Source of the DNA: Sulfuricurvum sp.
GTDB lineage: Bacteria > Campylobacterota > Campylobacteria > Campylobacterales > Sulfurimonadaceae
NCBI RefSeq assembly: GCF_023229695.1
Contig: NZ_JALNYS010000004.1
Span: 101,078-165,077, forward strand
Length of the DNA stretch: 64,000 bases
Direction of reading: 5' to 3'
A program made the position numbers and the translations under genes. The notes under the pieces are model-generated. The model saw only the letters and a program-made list of their open reading frames with translations. It had not been told where the DNA came from and made no database searches. Positions 8,445-16,301 of this stretch are shown here, piece by piece; position 1 is the first letter of the stretch, and the number at the start of each line of letters is the position of its first letter.

Positions 8445-9223
8445 ACTCTGCCTCGCTTACGGTAATCAAAGAAATCGGCGATCAGACCCATCAGGGCATC
8501 GAGGATATACCCGATAACCCCGATGAGGATGATCCCGATAATAATATGGGAATAGTTGAGATTGTTGTACTCATCCCAAATCCAAAATCCGATCCCCACA
8601 CCGCCGGTGAGCATCTCCGCCGCTACGATAACGAGCCATGCGATCCCCAGTGAGAGGCGCATCCCCGTAAAGATAAAGGGGACGGCGACAGGGAGGATAA
8701 TCTGAAACACTCTCTCAAACGGGCTGAGCTGCAACACTTTCGCCACATTCAAATAATCCTCGCTGACACTACGTACTCCCAGCGCCGTGTTGATGATGAT
8801 CGGCCAGATCGAGGTGACGAAGATGACGAAAATCGCCGTCGTATTGACCTCTTTAAAGACGAACAGCGCCAGCGGCAGCCACGCCAGCGGAGATACGGGC
8901 TTTAGTATCTGGATATAGGGATTCATTGCCGCATAGGCATTTTTGGACATCCCGATCAACAATCCCGCCGGAACCCCCACGGCGATGGCGAGGGCAAATC
9001 CCCCGAACACCCGTGCGAGCGAATTGCCCAGTTGCAGGGCGATCCCCTGATCCCCCGCTCCGTTGTCATATATCGGATCGGAGAGGACGACAAGTAATTC
9101 GCTCCATACTTCACCCGGTGTCGGAAAGCCGGGGATTAAGACAGCGATATACGACCACAGTGCGATAATGACCCCCAGCAACAGGAGAGGAAGCAATACC
9201 GGATTCACATATTTCGAAACCAT
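8441..9223 (-). CDS. nrtB: Nitrate ABC transporter permease
   Basis: A 260-residue inner-membrane permease with six predicted helices, beginning near residue 8 (LLPLLLLGVIIALWSYI). It carries the BPD_transp_1 cytoplasmic loop region that contacts the ATPase (around VSEDYLNVAKVLQLSPFERVFQ). It lies 11 nt after nrtA and overlaps nrtD by 4 nt, so the three should be one transcript. The family also handles taurine and bicarbonate; nitrate is inferred from the binding protein and neighbours. Confidence 0.85.
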   Translation of the reverse strand: MVSKYVNPVLLPLLLLGVIIALWSYIAVLIPGFPTPGEVWSELLVVLSDPIYDNGAGDQGIALQLGNSLARVFGGFALAIAVGVPAGLLIGMSKNAYAAMNPYIQILKPVSPLAWLPLALFVFKEVNTTAIFVIFVTSIWPIIINTALGVRSVSEDYLNVAKVLQLSPFERVFQIILPVAVPFIFTGMRLSLGIAWLVIVAAEMLTGGVGIGFWIWDEYNNLNYSHIIIGIILIGVIGYILDALMGLIADFFDYRKRGRV

Positions 9224-9234
9224 CGTTTCTCCTT

Positions 9235-10533
9235 TTACTTAGCGGATATTTTCCAATGATTCACTTTGAGGAGTGCTTCTTTGGTGATTTTCGGATGTTT
9301 GATCGGTGCGTTGTAAATGTAGTCAACCGCTTTGTTCGGGTCGAATATCGATCCGTCGATAAATTTATTCCCGGCCGCTTTTCCCTCAATCTTCCATCCG
9401 GTCGGAGGAAGGGTATAGTTCACCTCTTTGGCCGCTTTGGCAAATAGGTCGGGACGGTAGACGCTCTCGACCGCTTTTTTCATATCGATAGGCTTCTCAA
9501 TCTGTCCCCAACGGACCATCTGGGTCACTTGCCACATTCCGTGGGTGTAGTACGGATAGAGGGCCTGTTTTTTGCCGAACACATTGAAGTGCGGCATCGG
9601 CGTATTAACGCCGTTGGTGAACATGTAGGTTCCCGTCATCGAGTTGTCGATGACGTCTTTGGGGGCGTTGACGTACGATTTGGCCGAGAGGATCGCGGAG
9701 GCCTCTTTGCGGTTTTCCCACGACGCGTCGAGCCACATTCCCGCCTCGATGACCGCCTTGATCATCTCTTTGGTCGTTTCGGGGTATTTATCGGCAAACT
9801 CTTTTTGAACGCCGAGCACTTTTTCCGGCCCGTTTTCCCACAGCTGATAGCCGGTAATCAGTGTTTTTCCGATATTCCCCATCACGGCGCGCTGGTTCCA
9901 CGGCTCACCGACGCAAAATCCGTCGATGTTTCCGGCGGTCATGTTGGCCACCATCTGCGGCGGCGGGACCACTTTGAGGGCGACATCGGTATCGGGATCG
10001 ACTCCCCCCGCCGCCATCCAGAAGCGGAGGTGGTAGTTGTGCGTACCTGTCGGGAAGGTCATCCCGAATTCCGGAACCCCCATCGTTTTGGAGGCGATCA
10101 CTTTTTTGAGGGCAACGGCGCTTCCGGCTTTGGTGGATGCCGGATCGGCCGCCATCATTGCATCAAACATTTTGTTCGATACGGTAATCGCATCGCCGTT
10201 TTGACCGAGTGCCATGAGGGCCACCATATCTTTTTGGGTACTGCCCACTCCCAGGGTGGATGCGATCGGCATTGCGGCGAGCATATGGGATGCATCGAGT
10301 TCTCCGACCGTCATTTTGTCACGGACGTTGGCCCATGAGGCCTCTTTGCTCAGTTCGACATTGAGGCCGTGTTTGGCGAAGAACCCTTTTTCCTTGGCGA
10401 TCACCAGCGCCGCACAGTCGGTGAGGGGGATAAACCCGATTTTCAGATCTTTTTTCTCCGGAGCGGCCATAGCCATAACCGCAGCCATTGACAACATCAA
10501 TGCACTTTTTCCTAATACGTTCAAACCTTTCAT
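9235..10533 (-). CDS. nrtA: Nitrate/nitrite-binding periplasmic protein of ABC transporter
   Basis: A 432-residue NrtA/CmpA-type solute-binding protein with an N-terminal Sec-like signal (MKGLNVLGKSALMLSMAAVMAMA). The mature start KKDLKIGFIPLTDCAALVIAKEKGFF is the usual beginning of this fold, and GNIDGFCVGEPWNQRAV is the family hallmark near the hinge. It lacks the lipobox seen in cyanobacterial NrtA, so it should be free in the periplasm. It heads the nrtABD operon and is preceded by the shared regulon promoter. Bicarbonate (CmpA) is an alternative ligand, but the nitrate context makes it less likely. Confidence 0.85.
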   Translation of the reverse strand: MKGLNVLGKSALMLSMAAVMAMAAPEKKDLKIGFIPLTDCAALVIAKEKGFFAKHGLNVELSKEASWANVRDKMTVGELDASHMLAAMPIASTLGVGSTQKDMVALMALGQNGDAITVSNKMFDAMMAADPASTKAGSAVALKKVIASKTMGVPEFGMTFPTGTHNYHLRFWMAAGGVDPDTDVALKVVPPPQMVANMTAGNIDGFCVGEPWNQRAVMGNIGKTLITGYQLWENGPEKVLGVQKEFADKYPETTKEMIKAVIEAGMWLDASWENRKEASAILSAKSYVNAPKDVIDNSMTGTYMFTNGVNTPMPHFNVFGKKQALYPYYTHGMWQVTQMVRWGQIEKPIDMKKAVESVYRPDLFAKAAKEVNYTLPPTGWKIEGKAAGNKFIDGSIFDPNKAVDYIYNAPIKHPKITKEALLKVNHWKISAK

Positions 10534-10547
10534 ATGAAAGCTCCTTA

Positions 10548-10624
10548 ATCAGATTTTTTTATCTGGAATAATTGTAGGGGAAAAAACGGATAATATGTAC
10601 AGATAAATGATTAAAAAATAATCA
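10548..10624 (-). promoter_or_regulatory. nrtA promoter with shared nitrate-regulon operator and start-site dyad
   Basis: Minus-strand -10 TACAAT (10571-10576). The operator dyad TGATTA-N5-TAATCA is at 10608-10624, with its centre 42.5 nt from the -10 centre. Between the -10 and the ribosome site lies CAGAT-(A)6-ATCTG (10550-10565), a dyad placed about where transcription should begin. The 29 nt at 10548-10576 nearly equal 33862-33890 upstream of narK. Confidence 0.62.
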
Positions 10625-10662
10625 GTCTGTTGTTTACGGAAAAAAAATTGTCAGAAGAGGGA

Positions 10663-11088
10663 TTAGAGGCGTTTGATTTTGCGCAGCAGTACGTCATCGG
10701 TGATTTCGCTCAGACGCATGGCGGAGTACATTTCGTGCATCTCCTGGCGCCAGATATCCCATTGCGCGTGCAGTGCACAGGGAGTTTCGGCTTCGCAATC
10801 GCCGATCCCCAGTACACAGGCATCAAAAAAGGCGGTGCCGTCAACGGCCGTGATAATGGAGAGGAGGGTGATATCAGAAGAGGGTTTGGCCAATGTGACT
10901 CCGCCGGCCGCTCCGCGCATCGAGGTTAAAATACCGGCATGGACCAGTTTCTGGAGCGATTTGGCCATAAAATGAAACGGTAAATCGAGTGCTTCGCTGA
11001 TCTCTTGTATCCGATGAAATTCGCCGACGGGTTTGGTCGAGAGCCATACGGCGGCACGAATCGTATCTTGGCAAGCGGAGGAGAGCAT
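10663..11088 (-). CDS. Rrf2-family Fe-S transcription regulator
   Basis: A 141-residue Rrf2 protein: N-terminal winged helix (residues 1-60, IQEISEALDLPFHFMAKSLQKL as recognition region) and the three cluster cysteines C91, C98 and C104 in CVLGIGDCEAETPC, the pattern of NsrR/IscR-type sensors. It lies just upstream of nrtA on the same strand, with 129 nt and a separate promoter between them. It is therefore the nearest candidate for the regulator of the nirA/nrtA/narK regulon, perhaps sensing nitric oxide or cluster status. That link is inference; the gene could as well control something unlinked. Confidence 0.85.
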   Translation of the reverse strand: MLSSACQDTIRAAVWLSTKPVGEFHRIQEISEALDLPFHFMAKSLQKLVHAGILTSMRGAAGGVTLAKPSSDITLLSIITAVDGTAFFDACVLGIGDCEAETPCALHAQWDIWRQEMHEMYSAMRLSEITDDVLLRKIKRL

Positions 11089-11130
11089 AGAAATACCTTT
11101 GAGTATCGAGATGGGAAATTGTAGCGTACT

Positions 11131-12978
11131 CTATTTCAAATCAAAAGCGCTCAGTTGTATCTGCTGTTTCCATGATTGGGCGTATTTGCCATCAAGAGCC
11201 ATCAATGATTCGTGAGTGCCGGACTCTATCACTCTCCCCTGATCCATCAGGTGGATGATATCGGCTTTCATGGCGGTGGTGAAACGATGGGTGATCACGA
11301 CGGCGGTTTTATCTTTGGCCAGTTTCATAAAGCGTTGGAGCCAGTCGTTTTCCGCCCAGGAATCCATAGCGCTGGTGGGTTCATCGAGGATAATAAAAGG
11401 GGCTTGCCGGAAAAATGCCCGAGAGAGAGCAATCCTCTGCCACTCTCCCGTACTGAGATCTTCCCCGCCGAACTGTCTGCCCAATCGGGTTGCATATCCC
11501 TGTTTCAGCCGGGATATCGGCCCATCAGATCCCCCTTGGTAGGCTGCCTTCTCAATTTCCTCCTGAAGAGGTTCACGGCTCATATCCCCTAGGGCGATAT
11601 TTTGCGCGGCGGTTGCTTCGTATTTGACCGGTTCTTGAAACAGCACGGTGGTGTACCGGTGCAGCATATCGGGAGAGAGTTCTTTAAAATCGGTTTTATC
11701 CAGTGTTATCCGTCCCTCTTGCGGATCGTAGAAGCGGTTGAGAAGTTTGATAAGGGTACTTTTACCCGCTCCGTTCGTCCCTACGATGGCGACGGTTTTT
11801 CCGGCCGGAATGGTCAGTGAAAAATGGCGAAGAGCCCACCGTTGTGTATGGGGATAGCGGAAAGATACATTCTCGAACCGAATTCCATCGGTTAGAAATT
11901 GGGGAGATACAAGGGTTTGGTTGGATTCAAGAAGTTTGGGTCGGATATCGAAAAAATCAAACAAATTTTCCAAAAAGGTAATGTTTTTATACACTTCCCC
12001 GATATCGCGCAGCAGTGTTTTCATCATTTTTTGCCCTTGAACAAATGCCTGATAAAATAAGACCAAATCCCCCATTGAAGCCTTACCCTCTAATGCCTGC
12101 ATAAGCATCCATCCCATCGCCCCGGCTACGACGGCAAGTCCGAGCATGACTACAAAAACCTCAGAGACCACTTCATCACGGATTAATTTGATATGTTCGG
12201 TGCGCAGTTTGGTTTTAAGGAGGGTAAATTGATTTTTAAAATAGTTTCCGAGCTTAAAAAGACGAATCTCGGCGGCAGATGATTGTTGAGTAAGTATCAA
12301 ATCGTAATAATTGGTTTTTCGTACCGTTACAGTATTTTTGGTGCGCCAGTGATGGAAACGGATCGTGTGGCGGATGACAAGGAGCAAAGCAGGAAATGTC
12401 CCGATCAACAGCAGCAGCGGTAGCCACCATGCATAGGGCAATAGCAGTATTAGCATTCCAAGGAGTGTAATGCCTGAACGGGTAAGATTGCCAATATTTT
12501 CCAGCAGGGCTAACGGACGGTTCATCGCATCGATACGGGCACGATGGAGTTTGTCATAATATTCAGGAGAATCAAAAAAACTCATATCCAGCGAGAGAGC
12601 CTTGGAGTGGATCTGATCATAAATACTCTCACCGATGAGTTCGCTTTGAACCGTACGTATCCATTTGGTAATCGTACCCAGTAGCTCGTTAAGTACCATT
12701 AAAAATACCATCAGCGAAATGGTAGGTAAAATGGGTTGCAGACTCTCCCAACTCTTGTGTTCACCCATGGCTGCAGTAATACCGTCGATCAGCGGGGCCA
12801 TCAGATAGACAATTACCGTGGGGATGATCCCCTGCAGTATCAGCAAAACCATCCAAAAAAAGGACCACCATCCCGACGCATTCCAAATCAGCCTGCCGGT
12901 ACGAGAGAGATAAGGGATCTGAGCGGAAAATTGTGCAAGAGCATCACGAAGTTTGGAAAGTGTAGATAATTGAGACAT
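11131..12978 (-). CDS. Lasso peptide ABC exporter (McjD-like)
   Basis: A 615-residue half-transporter: six-helix domain in residues ~30-330 and an ATPase with Walker A GTNGAGKST (400-408), signature LSTGEWQR (508-515) and Walker B FIILDEPTSAMD (528-539). There is no N-terminal C39 peptidase, as in McjD-type exporters whose substrate is already cleaved. I use the ATG at 12978, which shares its A with the TGA stop of the upstream B2 gene (TGATG); a TTG one codon earlier is possible. GC is like the chromosome, while the genes before it are AT-rich. The first 33 nt recur at 20333-20365 as a remnant, so this gene was probably next to the other B2 gene before a rearrangement. It is the only exporter seen for both clusters. 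Confidence 0.85.
   Translation of the reverse strand: MSQLSTLSKLRDALAQFSAQIPYLSRTGRLIWNASGWWSFFWMVLLILQGIIPTVIVYLMAPLIDGITAAMGEHKSWESLQPILPTISLMVFLMVLNELLGTITKWIRTVQSELIGESIYDQIHSKALSLDMSFFDSPEYYDKLHRARIDAMNRPLALLENIGNLTRSGITLLGMLILLLPYAWWLPLLLLIGTFPALLLVIRHTIRFHHWRTKNTVTVRKTNYYDLILTQQSSAAEIRLFKLGNYFKNQFTLLKTKLRTEHIKLIRDEVVSEVFVVMLGLAVVAGAMGWMLMQALEGKASMGDLVLFYQAFVQGQKMMKTLLRDIGEVYKNITFLENLFDFFDIRPKLLESNQTLVSPQFLTDGIRFENVSFRYPHTQRWALRHFSLTIPAGKTVAIVGTNGAGKSTLIKLLNRFYDPQEGRITLDKTDFKELSPDMLHRYTTVLFQEPVKYEATAAQNIALGDMSREPLQEEIEKAAYQGGSDGPISRLKQGYATRLGRQFGGEDLSTGEWQRIALSRAFFRQAPFIILDEPTSAMDSWAENDWLQRFMKLAKDKTAVVITHRFTTAMKADIIHLMDQGRVIESGTHESLMALDGKYAQSWKQQIQLSAFDLK
12946..12978 (-). repeat. 33-nt exporter-start repeat, copy 1
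   Basis: The first 33 nt of the exporter gene match 20333-20365 at 30 of 33 positions in the same orientation. The two copies bound the AT-rich block of about 7.35 kb. Confidence 0.85.
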
Positions 12979-13469
12979 CAATTTGTCGGCCCCATTTTTT
13001 GAAAATAGTTACAAGAGGTGAAGCTACTGACAATAACAAATTTTTGGTAACCTCTACCGGCAATGACTTTTGAACCGACACTTACCCATGCGTGAGCTTT
13101 CATAGGTTCATTTTGGTCTTTCGTCATAAAGGTGCCTAAATAAATAATATAAGGGATGTGATAATAGCCTAGAAGAATCCGACATAAAATTGCTTGAACA
13201 AGGCAATTGGTTTTCCATGGCGTATATTTTTCAAAAATTGCAATGAGACTACCTATCTCACGTGCACGCTGCATTTGTGATTCAGACACCAATACAGACA
13301 GCTGATTGTTTGAAAAATGCTTTCCAAGCCATCTGCTGATAACTTTAAAAGGTAAGGTTAAAATACAAAAGCGAATAAAACCGCTTAGAGGATAAAAACT
13401 CACAAACCACAACTTTTGGCGCCATGTGAGATGCCATAGTGTTTTGAGTTTATGGAGAAGCTTTTTCAA
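12978..13469 (-). CDS. Lasso peptide B2 leader peptidase, AT-rich cluster
   Basis: A 163-residue B2 protein of the transglutaminase-like cysteine peptidase type that removes the lasso leader. The catalytic Cys is C89 (KTNCLVQA) and the His is H126 (MKAHAWVSVG), spaced as in McjB C-terminal domains. N-terminal residues 15-60 are hydrophobic/basic as usual in B2. It is separate from the RRE protein (B1), which lies 19 nt upstream; MccJ25-type clusters have the two fused. The stop is coupled to the exporter ATG. The gene is much more AT-rich than the exporter it touches. A second, only distantly similar B2 is at 20365-20847. Confidence 0.85.
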   Translation of the reverse strand: MKKLLHKLKTLWHLTWRQKLWFVSFYPLSGFIRFCILTLPFKVISRWLGKHFSNNQLSVLVSESQMQRAREIGSLIAIFEKYTPWKTNCLVQAILCRILLGYYHIPYIIYLGTFMTKDQNEPMKAHAWVSVGSKVIAGRGYQKFVIVSSFTSCNYFQKMGPTN

Positions 13470-13488
13470 GTAGTTAATATTTGGTAGC

Positions 13489-13767
13489 TTAGAGAAAATT
13501 GAGCATTTTTTTCTCTATGAGTTGTTGTAAAAAAGGTTCAATATCCTGCTGACACTCTTGGAGGCTTACTTCAAACTCTTGTGTTGTCTGTTCTACTAGC
13601 TCTTTTAGGCTATGCGGCGTCTCTAAAAGTGTCCAAACATAACTAGCAACAGGATTCATCCCATAGTAAGAGCCATTTTCTATACTCATCATCACTTTTT
13701 CGTTGTCAATATCTGCTTCGATGATTTCACTGTTTCTTTGTAGCTTTTGATTTGGGTTAGCTATCAC
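13489..13767 (-). CDS. PqqD-like RRE protein (lasso B1), AT-rich cluster
   Basis: A 92-residue PqqD/RRE domain protein with the MMSIENGSYYGMNPVASYVWTLLE segment typical of lasso B1 proteins. It should bind the precursor leader (Y-x-x-P motif) and deliver it to the B2 peptidase. It is the third gene of the minus-strand run precursor-precursor-B1-B2-exporter. Its counterpart at 25005-25286 shares the MMSIENxSYYGM core. Confidence 0.88.
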   Translation of the reverse strand: MIANPNQKLQRNSEIIEADIDNEKVMMSIENGSYYGMNPVASYVWTLLETPHSLKELVEQTTQEFEVSLQECQQDIEPFLQQLIEKKMLNFL

Positions 13768-13810
13768 TTTTTATCCTGATTGTATATTTCGTTTTGAAAT
13801 TCAATAATGC

Positions 13811-13829
13811 TCATCTTGGACCAAGATGA
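13811..13829. other. 19-nt palindrome downstream of precursor 2
   Basis: TCATCTTGGACCAAGATGA is a perfect 9-bp inverted repeat around one base. It lies about 50 nt after the precursor stop, between precursor and RRE gene. No T-run follows on the minus strand, so it may be a processing or partial attenuation site that keeps precursor RNA in excess, or a protein site. Confidence 0.6.
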
Positions 13830-13878
13830 CTAAAAAAGATGTATATAGAAATTACTTTCTGCATACAATGGTGTTGAG

Positions 13879-14061
13879 TTATGATGGTCCAAAAAATGAA
13901 CTTGGTTCCGAAGTCTGCCCCATTTTCCCCTCAGTACCGATTCCCGAAAGAGAAACTAATTCAGGTTTCATATAAGGCTTTTTAGCTCTGTTTAGACTGC
14001 TGTGTAATTCATTTGACTCATCTAAGCGTACAGGCGTTTGTTGTGTATTGTTTTCAATCAT
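13879..14061 (-). CDS. Lasso peptide precursor 2
   Basis: A 60-residue precursor. The leader contains Y30-x-x-P33 (KKPYMKPEL), the RRE recognition motif. Thr43 sits at the penultimate leader position and Glu44 last, giving the core GKMGQTSEPSSFFGPS (45-60). Gly1 and Glu8 can form the usual eight-residue macrolactam, with two Phe in the tail as possible plugs. The C-terminal Ser is the residue that lasso HPr-kinase-like enzymes (paeninodin type) phosphorylate. It is preceded by AAAGGA and followed by the 19-nt palindrome. The leader is almost identical to precursor 1. Of the three precursors in the window this is the most canonical. Confidence 0.88.
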   Translation of the reverse strand: MIENNTQQTPVRLDESNELHSSLNRAKKPYMKPELVSLSGIGTEGKMGQTSEPSSFFGPS

Positions 14062-14089
14062 GAAGATCCTTTTTAGAAATAGTTAATGT

Positions 14090-14108
14090 TCATCTTGGTC
14101 CAAGATGA
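14090..14108. other. 19-nt palindrome downstream of precursor 1
   Basis: TCATCTTGGTCCAAGATGA, the second copy of the perfect palindrome, lies between the two precursor genes. The only change from the first copy is the central base, which supports selection on the stem. Confidence 0.6.
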
Positions 14109-14158
14109 CTAAAAAAGATGTATCATAGAAATTACTTTCTGCATACAATGGTGTTGAA

Positions 14159-14344
14159 TTAAGATGGTCCAATCGCAGGCGAAGACTCATTCGGCGAAGT
14201 TATAGCTTTAGTCTCAGTTCCATTTCCCGAAAGAGAAACTAATTCAGGTTTCATATAAGGCTTTTTAGCTCTGTTTAGACTACTGTGTAGTTCATTTGAC
14301 TCATCTAAGCGTGCAGACGTTTGTTGTGTATTGTTTTCAATCAT
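14159..14344 (-). CDS. Lasso peptide precursor 1
   Basis: A 61-residue precursor with the same leader as precursor 2 (Y30-x-x-P33, Thr43-Glu44). The predicted core is TKAITSPNESSPAIGPS (45-61): Glu9 could be the ring acceptor, but residue 1 would be Thr, not Gly, which is unusual for lasso peptides. The core again ends in Gly-Pro-Ser. A strong AAGGAG precedes the ATG. It is the first gene of the minus-strand biosynthetic run and lies back to back with the kinase gene at 14493. If the cleavage site differs from the alignment, the ring assignment changes. Confidence 0.82.
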   Translation of the reverse strand: MIENNTQQTSARLDESNELHSSLNRAKKPYMKPELVSLSGNGTETKAITSPNESSPAIGPS

Positions 14345-14436
14345 GAAGACTCCTTGTTTAAAATATTAATCCTATGTAATACTACTACTAAATATTCTAT
14401 TCTTTGCTTAAAATCATAAAATATTGATTGTTTTTT

Positions 14437-14445
14437 TGATACAAT
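14437..14445 (+). promoter_or_regulatory. Candidate extended -10 promoter of the tailoring operon
   Basis: TGATACAAT (TG-A-TACAAT) lies 48 nt before the kinase ATG in a very AT-rich divergent region (14345-14492), after a T-run. This fits Campylobacterota sigma-70 promoters, which often lack a -35 box. The opposite promoter for the precursors must lie in the same 148 nt, but I cannot pick its hexamers with confidence. Confidence 0.4.
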
Positions 14446-14492
14446 TATATGATAGATAAACTTTTTTAATAAATATAAGATACGGTGAAAAA

Positions 14493-15416
14493 ATGTATTA
14501 CTACCATTGCTTTGGTCTAAATATTAAAAGTGAGTTATCACTTATGCCTATGGTTGAAATGAAGCAAACCGTTCCTCAAATATTTGATATTGAGGTTAAA
14601 GTTGCTTCCGTTTGCGCTCAAGGTCTTGAGTCACCTGCGCGTATAAAACCTCTTAGCCAAATAGCACCACAAGAACTTTGGTTTTATCTCCCCGATGTAG
14701 CTCGTTTTTATATAGCAAATGGGCGGGAGATTGTGGTTGAGCCTATGCCAAATGCAGATGAAGAGAGTATAAGAGTGTTTTTGCTAGATTCATGCTTTGG
14801 TGCAATCATGCATCAGCGAGGTGAACTTGTTTTGCAAGGAAGCGGCATTCGTGTTGGTGAGGGTAGTGCACTTTTTATGGGGCATACTGGTGATGGAAAG
14901 TCAACATTGACCGCTGCATTTTATCGACAAGGGTATCAGGTGTTTAGCGATGGATTGGCTGTAGTTGATGAAACGCTAAAACTTCAACCTGCCTATGCGC
15001 AACTAAAGCTATGGCCGGACTCGATGAAAAAACTAGGATTGAGTGTCGAAGAGTTAAAACAAGTGCGTCCGCAAATCGCTAAGATTTCCCTGCCGATTCA
15101 AGAAGCTTTTTGTCCGCGTGCATTACCTGTTAAAGCTCTTTACCTTTTAAGTTCTCACAACCAAGAGAGCTTTATATTTAAAACTTTAAAAGGGATGGAA
15201 AAGTTTCAACCTATAAAAAATCATATCTATCGCAGCGACTTTAGTGAAGTGTTCGGTATGCAAAGCAGAGATTTAAAACGCCTATCACAATTGGCAAATC
15301 AAGCAGCTGTCGTGCGTGTTAGCTATCCAAACTATGGATTTCAAATTGACGAGTTAATGCGTTTGGTAGAAGAAGATATGAGACACAAAGAGCTTATAGA
15401 TAAGGGGGAAAAGTAA
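14493..15416 (+). CDS. HPr-kinase-like protein K1, probable inactive or altered kinase
   Basis: A 307-residue member of the HPr-kinase-like family found in lasso clusters. Walker A GHTGDGKST (130-138) is kept. The site that is His in the two paralogues (LILHGNA, LLIHASA) is Gln115 here (LVLQGSG), and the conserved Asp-Asp pair (ADD/SDD) is Ser-Asp-Gly at 152-154. These are positions expected to matter for phosphotransfer, so K1 may bind nucleotide without normal kinase activity. It may be a regulatory partner of K2 (19426) or the related kinase, or have a new reaction. The stop TAA overlaps the ATG of the sulfotransferase (TAATG). First gene of the plus-strand tailoring operon. Confidence 0.78.
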   Translation: MYYYHCFGLNIKSELSLMPMVEMKQTVPQIFDIEVKVASVCAQGLESPARIKPLSQIAPQELWFYLPDVARFYIANGREIVVEPMPNADEESIRVFLLDSCFGAIMHQRGELVLQGSGIRVGEGSALFMGHTGDGKSTLTAAFYRQGYQVFSDGLAVVDETLKLQPAYAQLKLWPDSMKKLGLSVEELKQVRPQIAKISLPIQEAFCPRALPVKALYLLSSHNQESFIFKTLKGMEKFQPIKNHIYRSDFSEVFGMQSRDLKRLSQLANQAAVVRVSYPNYGFQIDELMRLVEEDMRHKELIDKGEK

Positions 15417-16285
15417 TGCAAGGAAATCCAAAACTTTTTTGGCTGGCTTCTTATCCCAAGTCTGGTAATACATGGACAAGAGCCTTTATCGCAAATTTAC
15501 TCAATGAAGATTCTCAGCCGGTAGATATTAATGAGTTTAATACCGGTGCGATAGCCAGTTCGCGAGCTTGGATACAAAAAGCTTTTGACTTCGATATAAA
15601 TGAACTAAGTCATGATGAAATCGACCGTTTACGCCCTATGGCATATCGCTGGTTGTCTGATCAGGCACAAGAGTATGAGTATCATAAAACACACGATGCG
15701 TTTAGTTATGTCGATGAACAACAAGAAATACCACTCTTTCCTAAAGAAGCGACTGCCGGTGCTTTGATTATAGTACGCAATCCCCTGGATGTCTCTATCT
15801 CATTTGCACATCATAGTCAGTGTTCAATCGATAAAGCGATTGACGATATGGCAAAAACAAAGTTTTGTTTTTGCGGTAAATCGAATAAACTTCACAATCA
15901 GCTCAGACAATGGCTCTGGAGCTGGTCACAGTATAATCGTAGTTGGATGGAAGCGCCTGTTCCAAAATTGTTGGTACGTTATGAAGATATGAAAGCTAAG
16001 CCTTTAGAAACCTTTACTCAAATTGCAACTTTTTTAAAACTGCCTAATGATGAAAAGTCTGTTTCCGATGCTATCGAAAAATGTCGCATTGAAAAACTGC
16101 AAGAACAAGAAGCGCAAAATCCTTTTAAAGAACGCCCTGCTCAAGCGAAAAGTTTTTTCCGTAAAGGTATAGTCGGAGATTGGAAAAATACTCTGAGTCA
16201 AACCCAGATCGAGACAATTGTAAAAGAGCATTCGGAACTCATGCTGGAGTTGGACTATCTTGATAAAGAGGGTAATTTAAAGTGA
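15416..16285 (+). CDS. Sulfotransferase 1 (lasso tailoring)
   Basis: A 289-residue PAPS-dependent sulfotransferase. The 5'-phosphosulfate motif YPKSGNTW is at 13-20, the KTHDAF segment with the likely catalytic His at 91-96 (H93), and the 3'-phosphate motif RNPLDVSIS at 121-129. It should move sulfate from PAPS to a hydroxyl; in this position the lasso peptide (Ser/Thr-rich cores) is the obvious acceptor, though that is inferred. It is coupled to K1 by TAATG. The same kinase-sulfotransferase pair occurs at 23234-24996. Confidence 0.85.
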   Translation: MQGNPKLFWLASYPKSGNTWTRAFIANLLNEDSQPVDINEFNTGAIASSRAWIQKAFDFDINELSHDEIDRLRPMAYRWLSDQAQEYEYHKTHDAFSYVDEQQEIPLFPKEATAGALIIVRNPLDVSISFAHHSQCSIDKAIDDMAKTKFCFCGKSNKLHNQLRQWLWSWSQYNRSWMEAPVPKLLVRYEDMKAKPLETFTQIATFLKLPNDEKSVSDAIEKCRIEKLQEQEAQNPFKERPAQAKSFFRKGIVGDWKNTLSQTQIETIVKEHSELMLELDYLDKEGNLK

Positions 16286-16301
16286 GTATACAAGTTGTTT
16301 T

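Larger units (their letters stand above)
13811..14070 (-). repeat. Tandem duplication unit containing lasso precursor 2
   Basis: This ~260-nt unit is repeated at 14090-14354. The hairpin, the spacer, the leader-coding part and the ribosome-site region are nearly identical, whereas the core-coding part has diverged. The difference is concentrated in the last ~20 codons. Confidence 0.85.
14090..14354 (-). repeat. Tandem duplication unit containing lasso precursor 1
   Basis: Second copy of the unit at 13811-14070. It runs from the palindrome through the precursor gene to the ribosome-site region. Confidence 0.85.

Noticed and set aside
12979..12981. TTG start for the exporter
   Set aside because: The next codon is ATG, overlapping the B2 stop exactly as the remnant at 20365 does, so ATG is preferred.
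13811..14354. Tandem repeat as an assembly artefact
   Set aside because: The two units differ at many positions, mostly in the core-coding part, with intact frames in both.
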